The notes under the pieces are model-generated. The model was not told the DNA's origin and made no database searches. It was given only the letters and a program-made list of their open reading frames with translations. A program made the position numbers and the translations under genes. 17,232 nucleotides of DNA from Treponema sp. (GTDB lineage: Bacteria > Spirochaetota > Spirochaetia > Treponematales > Breznakiellaceae): positions 1 to 17,232 of the forward strand of contig JAISAN010000144.1 of the NCBI GenBank assembly GCA_031266635.1, given 5' to 3'. Shown piece after piece: positions 7,616 to 14,905 of this stretch (the stretch's first letter is position 1; each line of letters begins with the position of its first letter).

Positions 7616-8827
7616 CTATAGATCTTTTTCGCCGACGATCTTCCGGTCATTATTTGAACCGGAATCCAACTGGCTGTCCCGGAACAGAGTAGGTACATCC
7701 AGGTTCACATCCGAACTGTTCCGGCGGGAAAGAAAGCCCGAAGACCGCTGGCTCTGGCCTTGGATATGCTTCCACTCTTCCATATTGATAAAATCGCCCT
7801 TCTTTTTTGCCTCTTCCCCGGCAACGGAACGAAAACCCGTAGCTATCACCGTTATCCGGATTTCGTCCGTCATTTGGGGATCAAAGCGGATGCCGTGGAT
7901 AAGCTCTACGTCCGGGTCCGCGTCGGTCCGGATGATATTTATCGCCTCATCAACTTCCACCAGCGATATGTTCTCGGGACCCGTAATATTGACGAGAATA
8001 TGGGTAGCTCCCTTAATACTCGTCTCGTCCAGCAGGGGATTATCAATAGCGCTGGCGGCGGCGTCTTTGGCCCGGGAGTCCCCCTTACCGTAGCCAATCC
8101 CCATGAGAGCGTCGCCCTGCCCCTTCATCGTGGATTCCACATCCGCAAAATCCACGTTCACGATCCCAGTTTGGGTGATCAGGTCCGAAATCCCCTGGAC
8201 ACCCTGGCGCAGGACATCATCGGCCTTTAAGTATGCCTGGGGCAGGGGCGTACTCCGTTCCACGATCTTGAAGAGGTGTTGGTTCGGGATGATTATAAGC
8301 GTGTCCACCTCTTTCCGCATTTTTTTGATCCCCTCTTCGGCGAGCTGTTTTTTTACCGGCCCTTCGTAGTCAAAGGGTTTCGTAACCACTCCGATAGTCA
8401 GGGCTCCTTCTTCCTTGGCGGCCTTGGCTATCACCGGCGCGGAACCAGTTCCCGTACCGCCCCCCATGCCGGCGGTAACAAAGATCATGTCGGCCCCTTT
8501 GACAGCCTTCTCAATCAGATCTTTATCTTCGTTGGCGGCCTTTTCGCCGACCTCCGGCTTGCCCCCGGCCCCTCTTCCGCCGGTGAGTTTACAGCCAATC
8601 TGGTGCTTTGTTTCCGCATGGCTTTTTTTGAGGTCCTGTATGTCCGTATTTACGACGACAAACTCGACCCCCGCGAGGCCGCAGTCGATCATGCGGTTCA
8701 CCGCGTTGGACCCGCCGCCGCCGCAGCCTATGACCCTGATTACCGCCGGAACCATTTCTTCCTGGACCGGCGCCTGCTGATCTGTTGAATCCAAATCGTT
8801 GTTAGTATAGACCGTCAAAATGTTCAT
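7616..8827 (-). CDS. ftsZ: FtsZ, tubulin-like cell-division GTPase
   Basis: Forms the Z-ring that organises septation; 403 aa from the ATG at 8827. It has the GTP-binding loop CGGGGSNAVNRM (35-46), the tubulin signature GGGTGTGSAP (122-131) and the catalytic T7 loop NVDFADVESTM (224-234). A linker follows, then LDVPTLFR (376-383), which resembles the conserved peptide that binds FtsA. Unusually, about 20 further residues (to EKDL at the end) follow it; in most FtsZ proteins that peptide is nearly terminal. An in-frame TTG five codons upstream is rejected because the ATG has the better-placed ribosome site (a run of eight Gs ending 5 nt before it). It follows ftsA after 43 nt and precedes xerD by 3 nt. 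Confidence 0.98.
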   Translation of the reverse strand: MNILTVYTNNDLDSTDQQAPVQEEMVPAVIRVIGCGGGGSNAVNRMIDCGLAGVEFVVVNTDIQDLKKSHAETKHQIGCKLTGGRGAGGKPEVGEKAANEDKDLIEKAVKGADMIFVTAGMGGGTGTGSAPVIAKAAKEEGALTIGVVTKPFDYEGPVKKQLAEEGIKKMRKEVDTLIIIPNQHLFKIVERSTPLPQAYLKADDVLRQGVQGISDLITQTGIVNVDFADVESTMKGQGDALMGIGYGKGDSRAKDAAASAIDNPLLDETSIKGATHILVNITGPENISLVEVDEAINIIRTDADPDVELIHGIRFDPQMTDEIRITVIATGFRSVAGEEAKKKGDFINMEEWKHIQGQSQRSSGFLSRRNSSDVNLDVPTLFRDSQLDSGSNNDRKIVGEKDL

Positions 8828-8832
8828 AAAAT

Positions 8833-8840
8833 CCCCCCCC
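8833..8840 (-). promoter_or_regulatory. Ribosome-binding site of ftsZ made of a G8 tract
   Basis: The only purine-rich element before the ftsZ ATG is GGGGGGGGA, ending about 4 nt from the start codon. It can pair with the CCUCC of 16S rRNA, partly through G-U pairs. A homopolymer of eight Gs is a potential slippage site that would change ribosome-site strength and spacing. The position is seen directly; the regulatory effect is inference. Confidence 0.6.
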
Positions 8841-8870
8841 AAATCACTGTATCTTTGTATTTTTTCGGAG

Positions 8871-10133
8871 TTAGAAAAACTCCTTTTGTAACCAATCTAT
8901 CACCTTATTGATGATATTCCCCTGTCCCTTATCCCGGACCCGGATATCTCCGGCCTGTTCGGCGCCGGCCTTAAACTCCCGGTCATTGCCTTCAAGAACC
9001 AGACCCACCGCGGCAGCGTATACGGGACTGAGATATTCCTGCACCAGTCCCCCTACCGGCAGGGGGTTCCCTATCCGGGCCGGCAATTTAAACACATGAT
9101 TCGCCAGTTCCACGACCCCCAAAAGCTGGGCGCCGCCGCCGCAAAGCACCACCCCGCCCCCCAAGGGCCGGGAGAAGACAAGCTTGTCCAGCTCCTCCTT
9201 GACCATCTTGAAAATCTCCTCCATCCGGGGCCGGATAATCGCCTGAATTTGGGACCTCGGTATGGGCAGGGGAGGTCTTCCCCCAACTCCGGGAACAATA
9301 ATATCATCGTCCCCTTCCAGCAGCTCCTCCCAGCAGCAGCCCGCTTCAAGCTTGATCCGCTCGGCGTTCTCCAAAGAAATATTTTTGATGATCGAAATAT
9401 CGCTGGTAACCTGGACGCCCCCCGCGGGGATTGTAATATTTGAATACGGCGCCCCCCGGGAGTAAACCAGCACATCCGTAGTCCCCCCCCCAATATCGAT
9501 CAGGACAACCCCCATAGCTTTTTCCTCATCGGTCAAGACCGAACGCCCCGCGGCCAGGGACTGGAGGATGAGGTCATTAACCCGGAAACCCGCCCGGTTC
9601 ACGCTTTTAATAAGGTTTTCCGCGCTGGTAACGGCGCAGGTTATAATATGAACCTCCGCTTCCAGCCGTACCCCCATTATATTCAGCGGATTGACGATAT
9701 CCCGTTGGTTATCAACAATATAATCCTGAGGGATCACTTCCAGAACCCGCCGGTCCATGGGGATCACCACCGCCCGGGCCGCTTCCAGCACTCTGGCAAT
9801 GTCCTCCCGGCCGATTTCCCTGGTTTCCCGGTTTTTGCCGGTTACCGCCACCACGCCCCGGGAGTTGATCCCGTCGATGTGGTTCCCCCCGATTCCCGTC
9901 CAGCAGCTATGGACTTCCCGGCCGCTCATCATCTCCGCCGCCTCAATAGCCGCGATCACCGACCGGAGGGCGGCTTCGATATTTACCACCACCCCTTTCC
10001 GCAGGCCTGTGGAAGGGGCAAGCCCCACGCCGGTTATTTCGAGAAATCCTTTTTCATTACGCTCACCAATCACGGCGCACGTTTTTGTGGTACCTAAGTC
10101 AAGACCGACTATCAATCTATTATCACTCGTCAG
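8871..10133 (-). CDS. ftsA: FtsA, actin-like membrane anchor of FtsZ (probable CTG start)
   Basis: Actin-fold ATPase that tethers FtsZ to the membrane and recruits later division proteins. It shows the phosphate-1 loop GLDLGTTK, the FtsA-specific 1C region (roughly residues 95-175), the phosphate-2 motif IDIGGGTTDV (about 212-221) and a C-terminal amphipathic helix NIINKVIDWLQKEFF that fits the membrane-targeting sequence. The conventional start would be TTG at 10115, giving 414 aa, but it has no ribosome site at a usable distance. An in-frame CTG at 10133 lies 6 nt after a perfect AAAGGAGG and adds TSDNR before LIVGLDLG, which parallels the E. coli N-terminus TDRKLVVGLEIG. I therefore prefer CTG (420 aa). 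The gene would then overlap ftsQ by 11 nt. A G9 run encodes the phosphate-2 glycines. Confidence 0.95.
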   Translation of the reverse strand: MTSDNRLIVGLDLGTTKTCAVIGERNEKGFLEITGVGLAPSTGLRKGVVVNIEAALRSVIAAIEAAEMMSGREVHSCWTGIGGNHIDGINSRGVVAVTGKNRETREIGREDIARVLEAARAVVIPMDRRVLEVIPQDYIVDNQRDIVNPLNIMGVRLEAEVHIITCAVTSAENLIKSVNRAGFRVNDLILQSLAAGRSVLTDEEKAMGVVLIDIGGGTTDVLVYSRGAPYSNITIPAGGVQVTSDISIIKNISLENAERIKLEAGCCWEELLEGDDDIIVPGVGGRPPLPIPRSQIQAIIRPRMEEIFKMVKEELDKLVFSRPLGGGVVLCGGGAQLLGVVELANHVFKLPARIGNPLPVGGLVQEYLSPVYAAAVGLVLEGNDREFKAGAEQAGDIRVRDKGQGNIINKVIDWLQKEFF

Positions 10134-10956
10134 GGGGTGCCTCCTTTATCGTGTATGACGCCACACTGGAACGAAAATCAATTTCCCCGGAACTTAATTC
10201 CTCCGCGTGAAACACATCCAACACCAGCAGCACATACCGGAGTATATCTTCGGTCAGGGTATTTTCCAACCGCACTTTTACCGGATTATGTAGAGGATAC
10301 AAAGTTATATCGAATCCGTCAAAAGGTTTTCGGTTAATCCGGATCTCCGAAATGGCGCTCAGCAATTCCGGGGAATTGGTTCCGATCTTTTCAAGGCCCG
10401 AAAGGAAGGAACCAAAAACCGAGGGGAGCCGCGTGCCCAGGCCCGGCTGTTCAAAAACCAGCCCCGAGATAATGGGCAGGTTTGGCGAAACCATGCTGTC
10501 TTCACCGCCGATTTTGAAGATCACCCCGTCCTGGTCAAAAAACACCGGCAGCATCCGGCCGGATACCGGGGCCAGGGAAAAGGCCACCGCGCGCCGGGGC
10601 TCCAGGTATATCCGCAGCCGGTCAGGAAAGCGCTTAATTACCCTGGCGGATTTTATCAGATAAAAGCCCGCCAGGGCCTTCTCCGCCGCCGCCGTATCCA
10701 CCGTCAACCAGGAAGCCCTCTCGCCAATCCCCGCCATAGCCAGTACCGCGGCCCGGTCAAAACCGGGAAAAGTATTCACCTCCACGGTGGAAAAGGGCAT
10801 ACAGGGGCTCACTACAAAAAGCCAGATACATTCGGCCACCAGAATCACCGCCGCGATAAGAATAAGCCGTTTCAGGCCCTTTTCAAAACCCCGGGAGATC
10901 GGGCGTTTGGCGGACACCGCTTTCTCGGAATAGATAAAATCACCGGACATAGACAT
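10123..10956 (-). CDS. ftsQ: FtsQ/DivIB, divisome membrane protein
   Basis: Bitopic division protein that joins FtsL (and FtsB) to the divisome; 277 aa from the ATG at 10956 (275 aa from a second ATG at 10950). A basic cytoplasmic tail with KRPISRGFEKGLKR precedes one membrane span (about 31-49, LILIAAVILVAECIWLFVV). A POTRA domain follows (about 53-125: FSTVEVNTFPGF ... YLIKSARVIKRFPDRLRIYLEPRRAVAF), then a beta-rich FtsQ domain to the end. The start overlaps the end of ftsW by 17 nt. The upstream purine element is GAGG running into a G8 tract, so both ATG codons are plausible. A longer frame upstream lies within ftsW in another frame and is discarded. Sequence conservation in this family is low; position and topology make the call. 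Confidence 0.92.
   Translation of the reverse strand: MSMSGDFIYSEKAVSAKRPISRGFEKGLKRLILIAAVILVAECIWLFVVSPCMPFSTVEVNTFPGFDRAAVLAMAGIGERASWLTVDTAAAEKALAGFYLIKSARVIKRFPDRLRIYLEPRRAVAFSLAPVSGRMLPVFFDQDGVIFKIGGEDSMVSPNLPIISGLVFEQPGLGTRLPSVFGSFLSGLEKIGTNSPELLSAISEIRINRKPFDGFDITLYPLHNPVKVRLENTLTEDILRYVLLVLDVFHAEELSSGEIDFRSSVASYTIKEAPPDE
10140..10147 (-). promoter_or_regulatory. Shine-Dalgarno sequence AAAGGAGG for ftsA
   Basis: This perfect anti-SD complement lies inside the last codons of ftsQ. Its last G is 6 nt before the CTG at 10133 and 24 nt before the TTG at 10115. The distance is what favours the CTG start; no other open frame begins nearby (GTG at 10127 reads only four codons). Confidence 0.7.
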
Positions 10957-12082
10957 TCCCCCCCCTCTGCCGGGACACATTGACAATAAGCCCTGCCATA
11001 AACAGGGTAGTCGCCAGGGAAGAGCCCCCGGCGGAAAAGAAGGGCAGCGGAATTCCCGTGGCCGGTACAGAGCCCGAAACCACGGCAATATTCAGCAGAG
11101 CCTGGGAGAGGATCATGGTCAAAAGGCCGCAGCAGAGGAGCCGCTTAAAAAACGAATCCGTCCGCAGAGCCCCCCGGTAGCCCTGAACGGCAAAGACGGC
11201 AAAGAGGGCGAAGAAAAGCAGGATCCCCAGAAAGCCTGACTCTTCCGAAAAGGAGGCGAAAATAAAATCCGAATGAACCTCCGGCACGCTGGCGATCTTC
11301 CGGGTTCCCTGACCGATCCCCTTCCCCCAGAAACCTCCGGACATGATGCTGAGGATGCTGGACCTGACCTGATACCCCGCGCCCTGGGGTTCCCAGTCGG
11401 GCCGGATAAAACTGATCAGCCGCCTGAGCCGGTGCTCCTTGGTAAGGACAAGAAGGCCCGACAGGGGCAGCAGCATCACAATGGCGGCAAAGAAGTACCG
11501 GAGCCGGACCCCGGCGAGGAAGAAAATCACCAGGGCGTTTATCGCTATAAACACCGCGGTGGCGAAGTTATTTTGCAGATAGATCAAAATAAAAAACATG
11601 GCGGTAATCATCACCGGCGGCAAAATGCCGGAACGGAAGGAATCAAGATTATCCCGCTTCTTGTCGAATATGTGCGCCAGGTAGAGGGGTAAAATCATTT
11701 TCACCAGCTCTGAGCTCTGGAATGTCCAGGACCCCAGCCTAATCCACCGGCTGGCGCCATTCTTCGATACGCCGATACCGGGAATAAGCGTGAGAACGCA
11801 GAGAAGCGCCGTAATGGCTATCAGCGGTTTGATCAATTTCCTGATGCGGTCCAGATTAATCCGGGAAGCAATAAAAAAGGCCAGGAGTCCGGCCAGCGCC
11901 AGGAAAAACTGCCGGAAGATAAAATAATGTCCGTTCCCGAAAAAACGCTCGCCAAAAGCGTAGGATGACGAGTAAAGGATCACCAGCCCCACGCCGGTAA
12001 GCAAGAAAATACTGGCGATCAAAACATGGTCCCCATGAGGCGAGATGTTTATTGATTTTTCCACGTCAAATTGCCGTTTCAT
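10940..12082 (-). CDS. ftsW: FtsW, SEDS-family septal peptidoglycan glycosyltransferase
   Basis: Polytopic SEDS protein, 380 aa with about ten hydrophobic spans, that polymerises lipid II at the septum with a cognate class-B PBP. Recognisable parts are GASRWIRLGSWTFQSSELVK (109-128), the conserved region GKGIGQGTRKIASVPEVHSDFIFA with the invariant Asp272, and the C-terminal TGIPLPFFSAGGSSL (342-356). The motif usually written QPDLGT reads QNNFAT (170-175), losing the Pro and Asp. FtsW rather than RodA is preferred because of its place between mraY and ftsQ. The ATG at 12082 is 8 nt after the mraY stop with a modest AGGCGG site. No ftsI-type PBP gene is adjacent, although FtsW normally works with one. 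Confidence 0.94.
   Translation of the reverse strand: MKRQFDVEKSINISPHGDHVLIASIFLLTGVGLVILYSSSYAFGERFFGNGHYFIFRQFFLALAGLLAFFIASRINLDRIRKLIKPLIAITALLCVLTLIPGIGVSKNGASRWIRLGSWTFQSSELVKMILPLYLAHIFDKKRDNLDSFRSGILPPVMITAMFFILIYLQNNFATAVFIAINALVIFFLAGVRLRYFFAAIVMLLPLSGLLVLTKEHRLRRLISFIRPDWEPQGAGYQVRSSILSIMSGGFWGKGIGQGTRKIASVPEVHSDFIFASFSEESGFLGILLFFALFAVFAVQGYRGALRTDSFFKRLLCCGLLTMILSQALLNIAVVSGSVPATGIPLPFFSAGGSSLATTLFMAGLIVNVSRQRGGNVYVR
10958..10968 (-). promoter_or_regulatory. Ribosome-binding site of ftsQ with a G8 tract
   Basis: AGAGGGGGGGG stands one base before the first ftsQ ATG (10956) and seven before the second (10950). GAGG alone would give 7-nt spacing to the first ATG; the later Gs would favour the second. 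Eight consecutive Gs occupy 10958-10965. Function inferred from position. Confidence 0.55.
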
Positions 12083-12090
12083 ACCGCCGC

Positions 12091-13170
12091 CTATTGGATT
12101 TTCAAGGTAGACAGGGCTATAATGGCGAAAAGCCCCCCGAGGATCCAGAAGCGGATTACCACTTTGGTTTCCGCCCAGCCCGACAGTTCAAAATGGTGAT
12201 GTATGGGCGCCATTTTGAACACCCGTTTCTTCCGCAGCTTATAGCTCAAAACCTGAATAATGACCGAACTTATCTCTATAACAAACACCCCGCCGGTGAT
12301 CAGTACTAACATTTCCTTGTGGATGATGAGGGATATGACGGCCACAACGCCGCCCAGGGACAGGCTCCCCACATCTCCCATAAAAACCTCGGCGGGGTGA
12401 GAATTGAACCACAAAAAACCAATACAGGCCCCCACCACGGCAAGGCAAAAGACCGTCAGTTCCCCCGCCCCGGCAATGTAGGGAATGCCCAAGTACGAAG
12501 CGTAGTCAGTTCTCCCGGAGATATACGTCAGGATTGCCAGGGCAATGAACATCAGGATCAAGAGCCCCGCCAGCAGCCCGTCCAGGCCATCGGAAAAATT
12601 CACCGCGTTTGATTCGCCCATGATAAGAAGCACCCCAAAGGGAATCCAGAGAATCCCCAGGTCCACCACGGGGTTTTTGAAAAAGGGAATGTAAAGGGAC
12701 GTGATTCCTTCTTCCCCGGAAAAATAGAGAAAAAGCATTACCGTAAGGGCCACCACAAACTGGCCCGCCAGTTTGCCCCAGGCGGGAAGCCCCACGGAAT
12801 TATGGCGGGTTACCTTGAGGTAATCGTCGATAAAACCGATGACGCCGAAGGCCGCGAAAGCTCCCAGGGTGAGCCATACCTTTTCATTCCACAGATCCAT
12901 CCACAGGAGCATCGAAATGAGCACTGAAAAAATAATAAAAACCCCGCCCATAGTGGGGGTGCCGAATTTCTTGAGGTGGCTTTCCGGGCCGTCCTCCCGG
13001 ATTGACTGGCCGATCTTGAGCGCCCTGAGGGCCTCTATGATCCGGGGGCCAAACATAAAACAGAGCAGCAGGGTGGTCAGGGCGGCGTAGGCTCCCCGGA
13101 AAGTAAGGTACAAAAATACATTAAAGGGGGTAAAATATTTCACCAGGGGATACAAAAATTGCAGCAGCAT
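12091..13170 (-). CDS. mraY: MraY, phospho-MurNAc-pentapeptide translocase
   Basis: Integral membrane enzyme that transfers phospho-MurNAc-pentapeptide from UDP to undecaprenyl phosphate, giving lipid I. Length is 359 aa, as usual, with about ten membrane spans. Signatures in order: SIREDGPESHLKKFGTPTMG (57-76), the catalytic aspartate pair in GFIDDYLK (Asp115/116), NFSDGLDGL (191-199), the metal-binding Asp in FMGDVGSLSLG, and the histidine loop APIHHHFELSGWAE (321-334). The ATG directly abuts the murF stop (TAAATG), with GGGGAGGGG about 9 nt upstream inside the murF end. Next comes ftsW, 8 nt later. The gene is complete and orthodox. Confidence 0.98.
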   Translation of the reverse strand: MLLQFLYPLVKYFTPFNVFLYLTFRGAYAALTTLLLCFMFGPRIIEALRALKIGQSIREDGPESHLKKFGTPTMGGVFIIFSVLISMLLWMDLWNEKVWLTLGAFAAFGVIGFIDDYLKVTRHNSVGLPAWGKLAGQFVVALTVMLFLYFSGEEGITSLYIPFFKNPVVDLGILWIPFGVLLIMGESNAVNFSDGLDGLLAGLLILMFIALAILTYISGRTDYASYLGIPYIAGAGELTVFCLAVVGACIGFLWFNSHPAEVFMGDVGSLSLGGVVAVISLIIHKEMLVLITGGVFVIEISSVIIQVLSYKLRKKRVFKMAPIHHHFELSGWAETKVVIRFWILGGLFAIIALSTLKIQ

Positions 13171-14610
13171 TTAATTAAGCCCCTCCCCGGCAAAAACCCT
13201 GTCCTGTTCACAGCACTCTGCCAGAACACCGGTCAACTGTTCCAGCGCGTTGCCCCGGGACCCTTTGAGCAGTACCAGATCGCCGGGCCGGATATACGCT
13301 TTCAGCGCGGCGGCCAGTTCCGTCATGTTCCGGGTATAATAATACGCCCTGCTTCCGCCCTGCCGGAGAACCTCCGCGGCGGTCTCCATTTCCTCCCCGA
13401 AAAGGAGGATCATGTCCGCGCCGGAGGCCGCCAGGGCCCGCCCGATATTCGCGTGGGCTTCCGGGGCGTGGTCCCCCAGTTCCAGCATGGAACCCAGGAC
13501 GTAAACTTTCCGGCCCGTCCATTCCAGCCCGTCGCAAAAGGCCAGGGCCTCCGCGCTGGACTGGGGGCTGGCGTTGTAACAGTCGCGAATTACCGTAACC
13601 GGCCCTTCGATAATTTCGCTCCGCCCAAAGAGGGCCTCTACCGATTCCAGCCCCCGCCGGATCGCCTCATCACCGGCCCCCGCCTCCCTGGCCAGGGCAA
13701 TCGCCGCCAGGGCGTTTTTCAGGTTGTGTTTCCCCGGCAAGGGGAACCGGACCGCTTTCCCGGCCCAGCGGATTTCACTCCCCCAAAGCCCCAGGTCCCG
13801 GACTCCCTCCCATTCCGCAAAGGAGGCGGGACCGAAAATTTTCACCCTTCCCCGGACCCCTTCGGCAAGAAAATCCGTAAATTCATCCCCTTCGGGGATC
13901 AGGGCGGTTTCGGTTCCCGAAAACCGCGAAAAAATTGCTTTTTTTTCCTCAGCAATGAGCCCCCGGCTGCCGAGAATACCGATATGGGCAGACCCGGTAT
14001 TTGTTATCAGCGCGACAGAAGGTTCCAGCACCCGGGCCAATTCCGCTATTTCCCCCCGGCGGTTCATGCCCATTTCGAAGATTCCCACTTCATGATGGGA
14101 ACGAACCTCAAAGACCGACAGGGGCAGCCCGGTTTCGGAATTGAGGTTCCCCGGATTGCAGACTACGCTTCTCTCCCCGCCGGTAATGGCGGCGGCAATT
14201 TGCCGGGTAGTTGTTTTTCCGTTCGACCCGGTGAGTGCTGTCTTGAGGAGGCCGGGAAATTTCCGCAGATAGAGCCGGGCCGCGTCCTGGAGGCCCCGGA
14301 GGGTATCGGGAATCGCCACGAGGATCCGGCCCATTTTTTTCGCCCGCTCCGCAAGTCCCAGGGCGGGGTCGTCGAGTTTTGTTTCGCAAACCAGGGCCGC
14401 GGCAGCGCCTTTTTCAAAGGCCTCCACTACAAAGTTATGGCCGTCCTGTTTCGTACCCGCCAAAGCGGCAAAGAGACTTCCCTCCCCCGCGAGCCGCGAG
14501 TCAATGCAGACACCGGAAATACCCGCGGCCCCCCCGGAAAAATCGAGAATCCGGGCGCCGGGAATGTTCCGTAATTCGGTAATTTCAAGTAATATCTCTT
14601 TAGAGATCAA
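13171..14610 (-). CDS. murF: MurF, UDP-MurNAc-tripeptide--D-Ala-D-Ala ligase
   Basis: ATP-dependent cytoplasmic ligase adding D-Ala-D-Ala to the peptidoglycan precursor; 479 aa. The N-terminal UDP-binding domain ends near residue 115. The Mur ligase P-loop is TGSNGKTTT (127-135). The central domain includes EMGMNRRGEIAELARVLEP and NTGSAHIGILGSRGLIAEEKKAIF, whose Lys-Lys supplies the usual carbamylated lysine. The C-terminal domain starts near DCYNASPQS and contains LGSMLELGDHAPEAH and LLKGSRGNALEQL. The start is TTG at 14610, giving MISKEILLEITEL, which matches the E. coli MurF beginning; a G6 run 7 nt upstream serves as ribosome site. It overlaps ftsL by 11 nt. MurE and MurD are not in the cluster. 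Confidence 0.96.
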   Translation of the reverse strand: MISKEILLEITELRNIPGARILDFSGGAAGISGVCIDSRLAGEGSLFAALAGTKQDGHNFVVEAFEKGAAAALVCETKLDDPALGLAERAKKMGRILVAIPDTLRGLQDAARLYLRKFPGLLKTALTGSNGKTTTRQIAAAITGGERSVVCNPGNLNSETGLPLSVFEVRSHHEVGIFEMGMNRRGEIAELARVLEPSVALITNTGSAHIGILGSRGLIAEEKKAIFSRFSGTETALIPEGDEFTDFLAEGVRGRVKIFGPASFAEWEGVRDLGLWGSEIRWAGKAVRFPLPGKHNLKNALAAIALAREAGAGDEAIRRGLESVEALFGRSEIIEGPVTVIRDCYNASPQSSAEALAFCDGLEWTGRKVYVLGSMLELGDHAPEAHANIGRALAASGADMILLFGEEMETAAEVLRQGGSRAYYYTRNMTELAAALKAYIRPGDLVLLKGSRGNALEQLTGVLAECCEQDRVFAGEGLN

Positions 14611-14893
14611 AACCTGTCCCCCCTCCCTCAATCCGAATCTGCAAAACATCCTCCGGCTGTATCTTTTTCAGCCCCAGCTCATTTTGGGCGATGTGTTCTA
14701 TCCGCTCAGAAGACGAAAGTACCGCAATCCCGGCCATAAGCCGCTTGTTACTTTCAACCCACTCCGTCTGGGCGTCTTTAAGCCGGCCCAGCTCCTGCTC
14801 CAGGCCGGCATAACGGCTGGCCTGCCAGGCGTTGACACCCAAAAAAACGGGAATTGTTATAACCACTATATACAACAACACGCACTGTCTCAT
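14600..14893 (-). CDS. ftsL: FtsL-like divisome membrane protein
   Basis: Small bitopic protein of 97 aa. A very short cytoplasmic tail, one membrane span (about 5-23, VLLYIVVITIPVFLGVNAW), a coiled-coil-prone stretch (about 26-55, LEQELGRLKDAQTEWVESNK) and the FtsL/FtsB-type ending IEHIAQNELGLKKIQPEDVLQIRI. Together with its place between rsmH and murF, this supports FtsL, which holds FtsQ and FtsB together and helps activate FtsW-PBP. Primary sequence alone could not separate it from FtsB/DivIC. The ATG at 14893 is 12 nt after the rsmH stop, with GAGG just upstream. The stop codon lies inside the murF start region. Confidence 0.85.
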   Translation of the reverse strand: MRQCVLLYIVVITIPVFLGVNAWQASRYAGLEQELGRLKDAQTEWVESNKRLMAGIAVLSSSERIEHIAQNELGLKKIQPEDVLQIRIEGGGTGFDL

Positions 14894-14905
14894 AAAACCT
14901 CATCC

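Noticed and set aside
8867..8883. 6-bp hairpin over the ftsA stop codon followed on the plus strand by TTTT
   Set aside because: On the coding strand it is followed by an A-run, so it cannot terminate the operon; the stem is too short to claim an antisense terminator.
13159..14574. Plus-strand open frame of 471 codons opposite murF
   Set aside because: It is a shadow of the GC-rich murF gene: rich in Pro, Gly, Arg and Gln, with no domain and no ribosome site.
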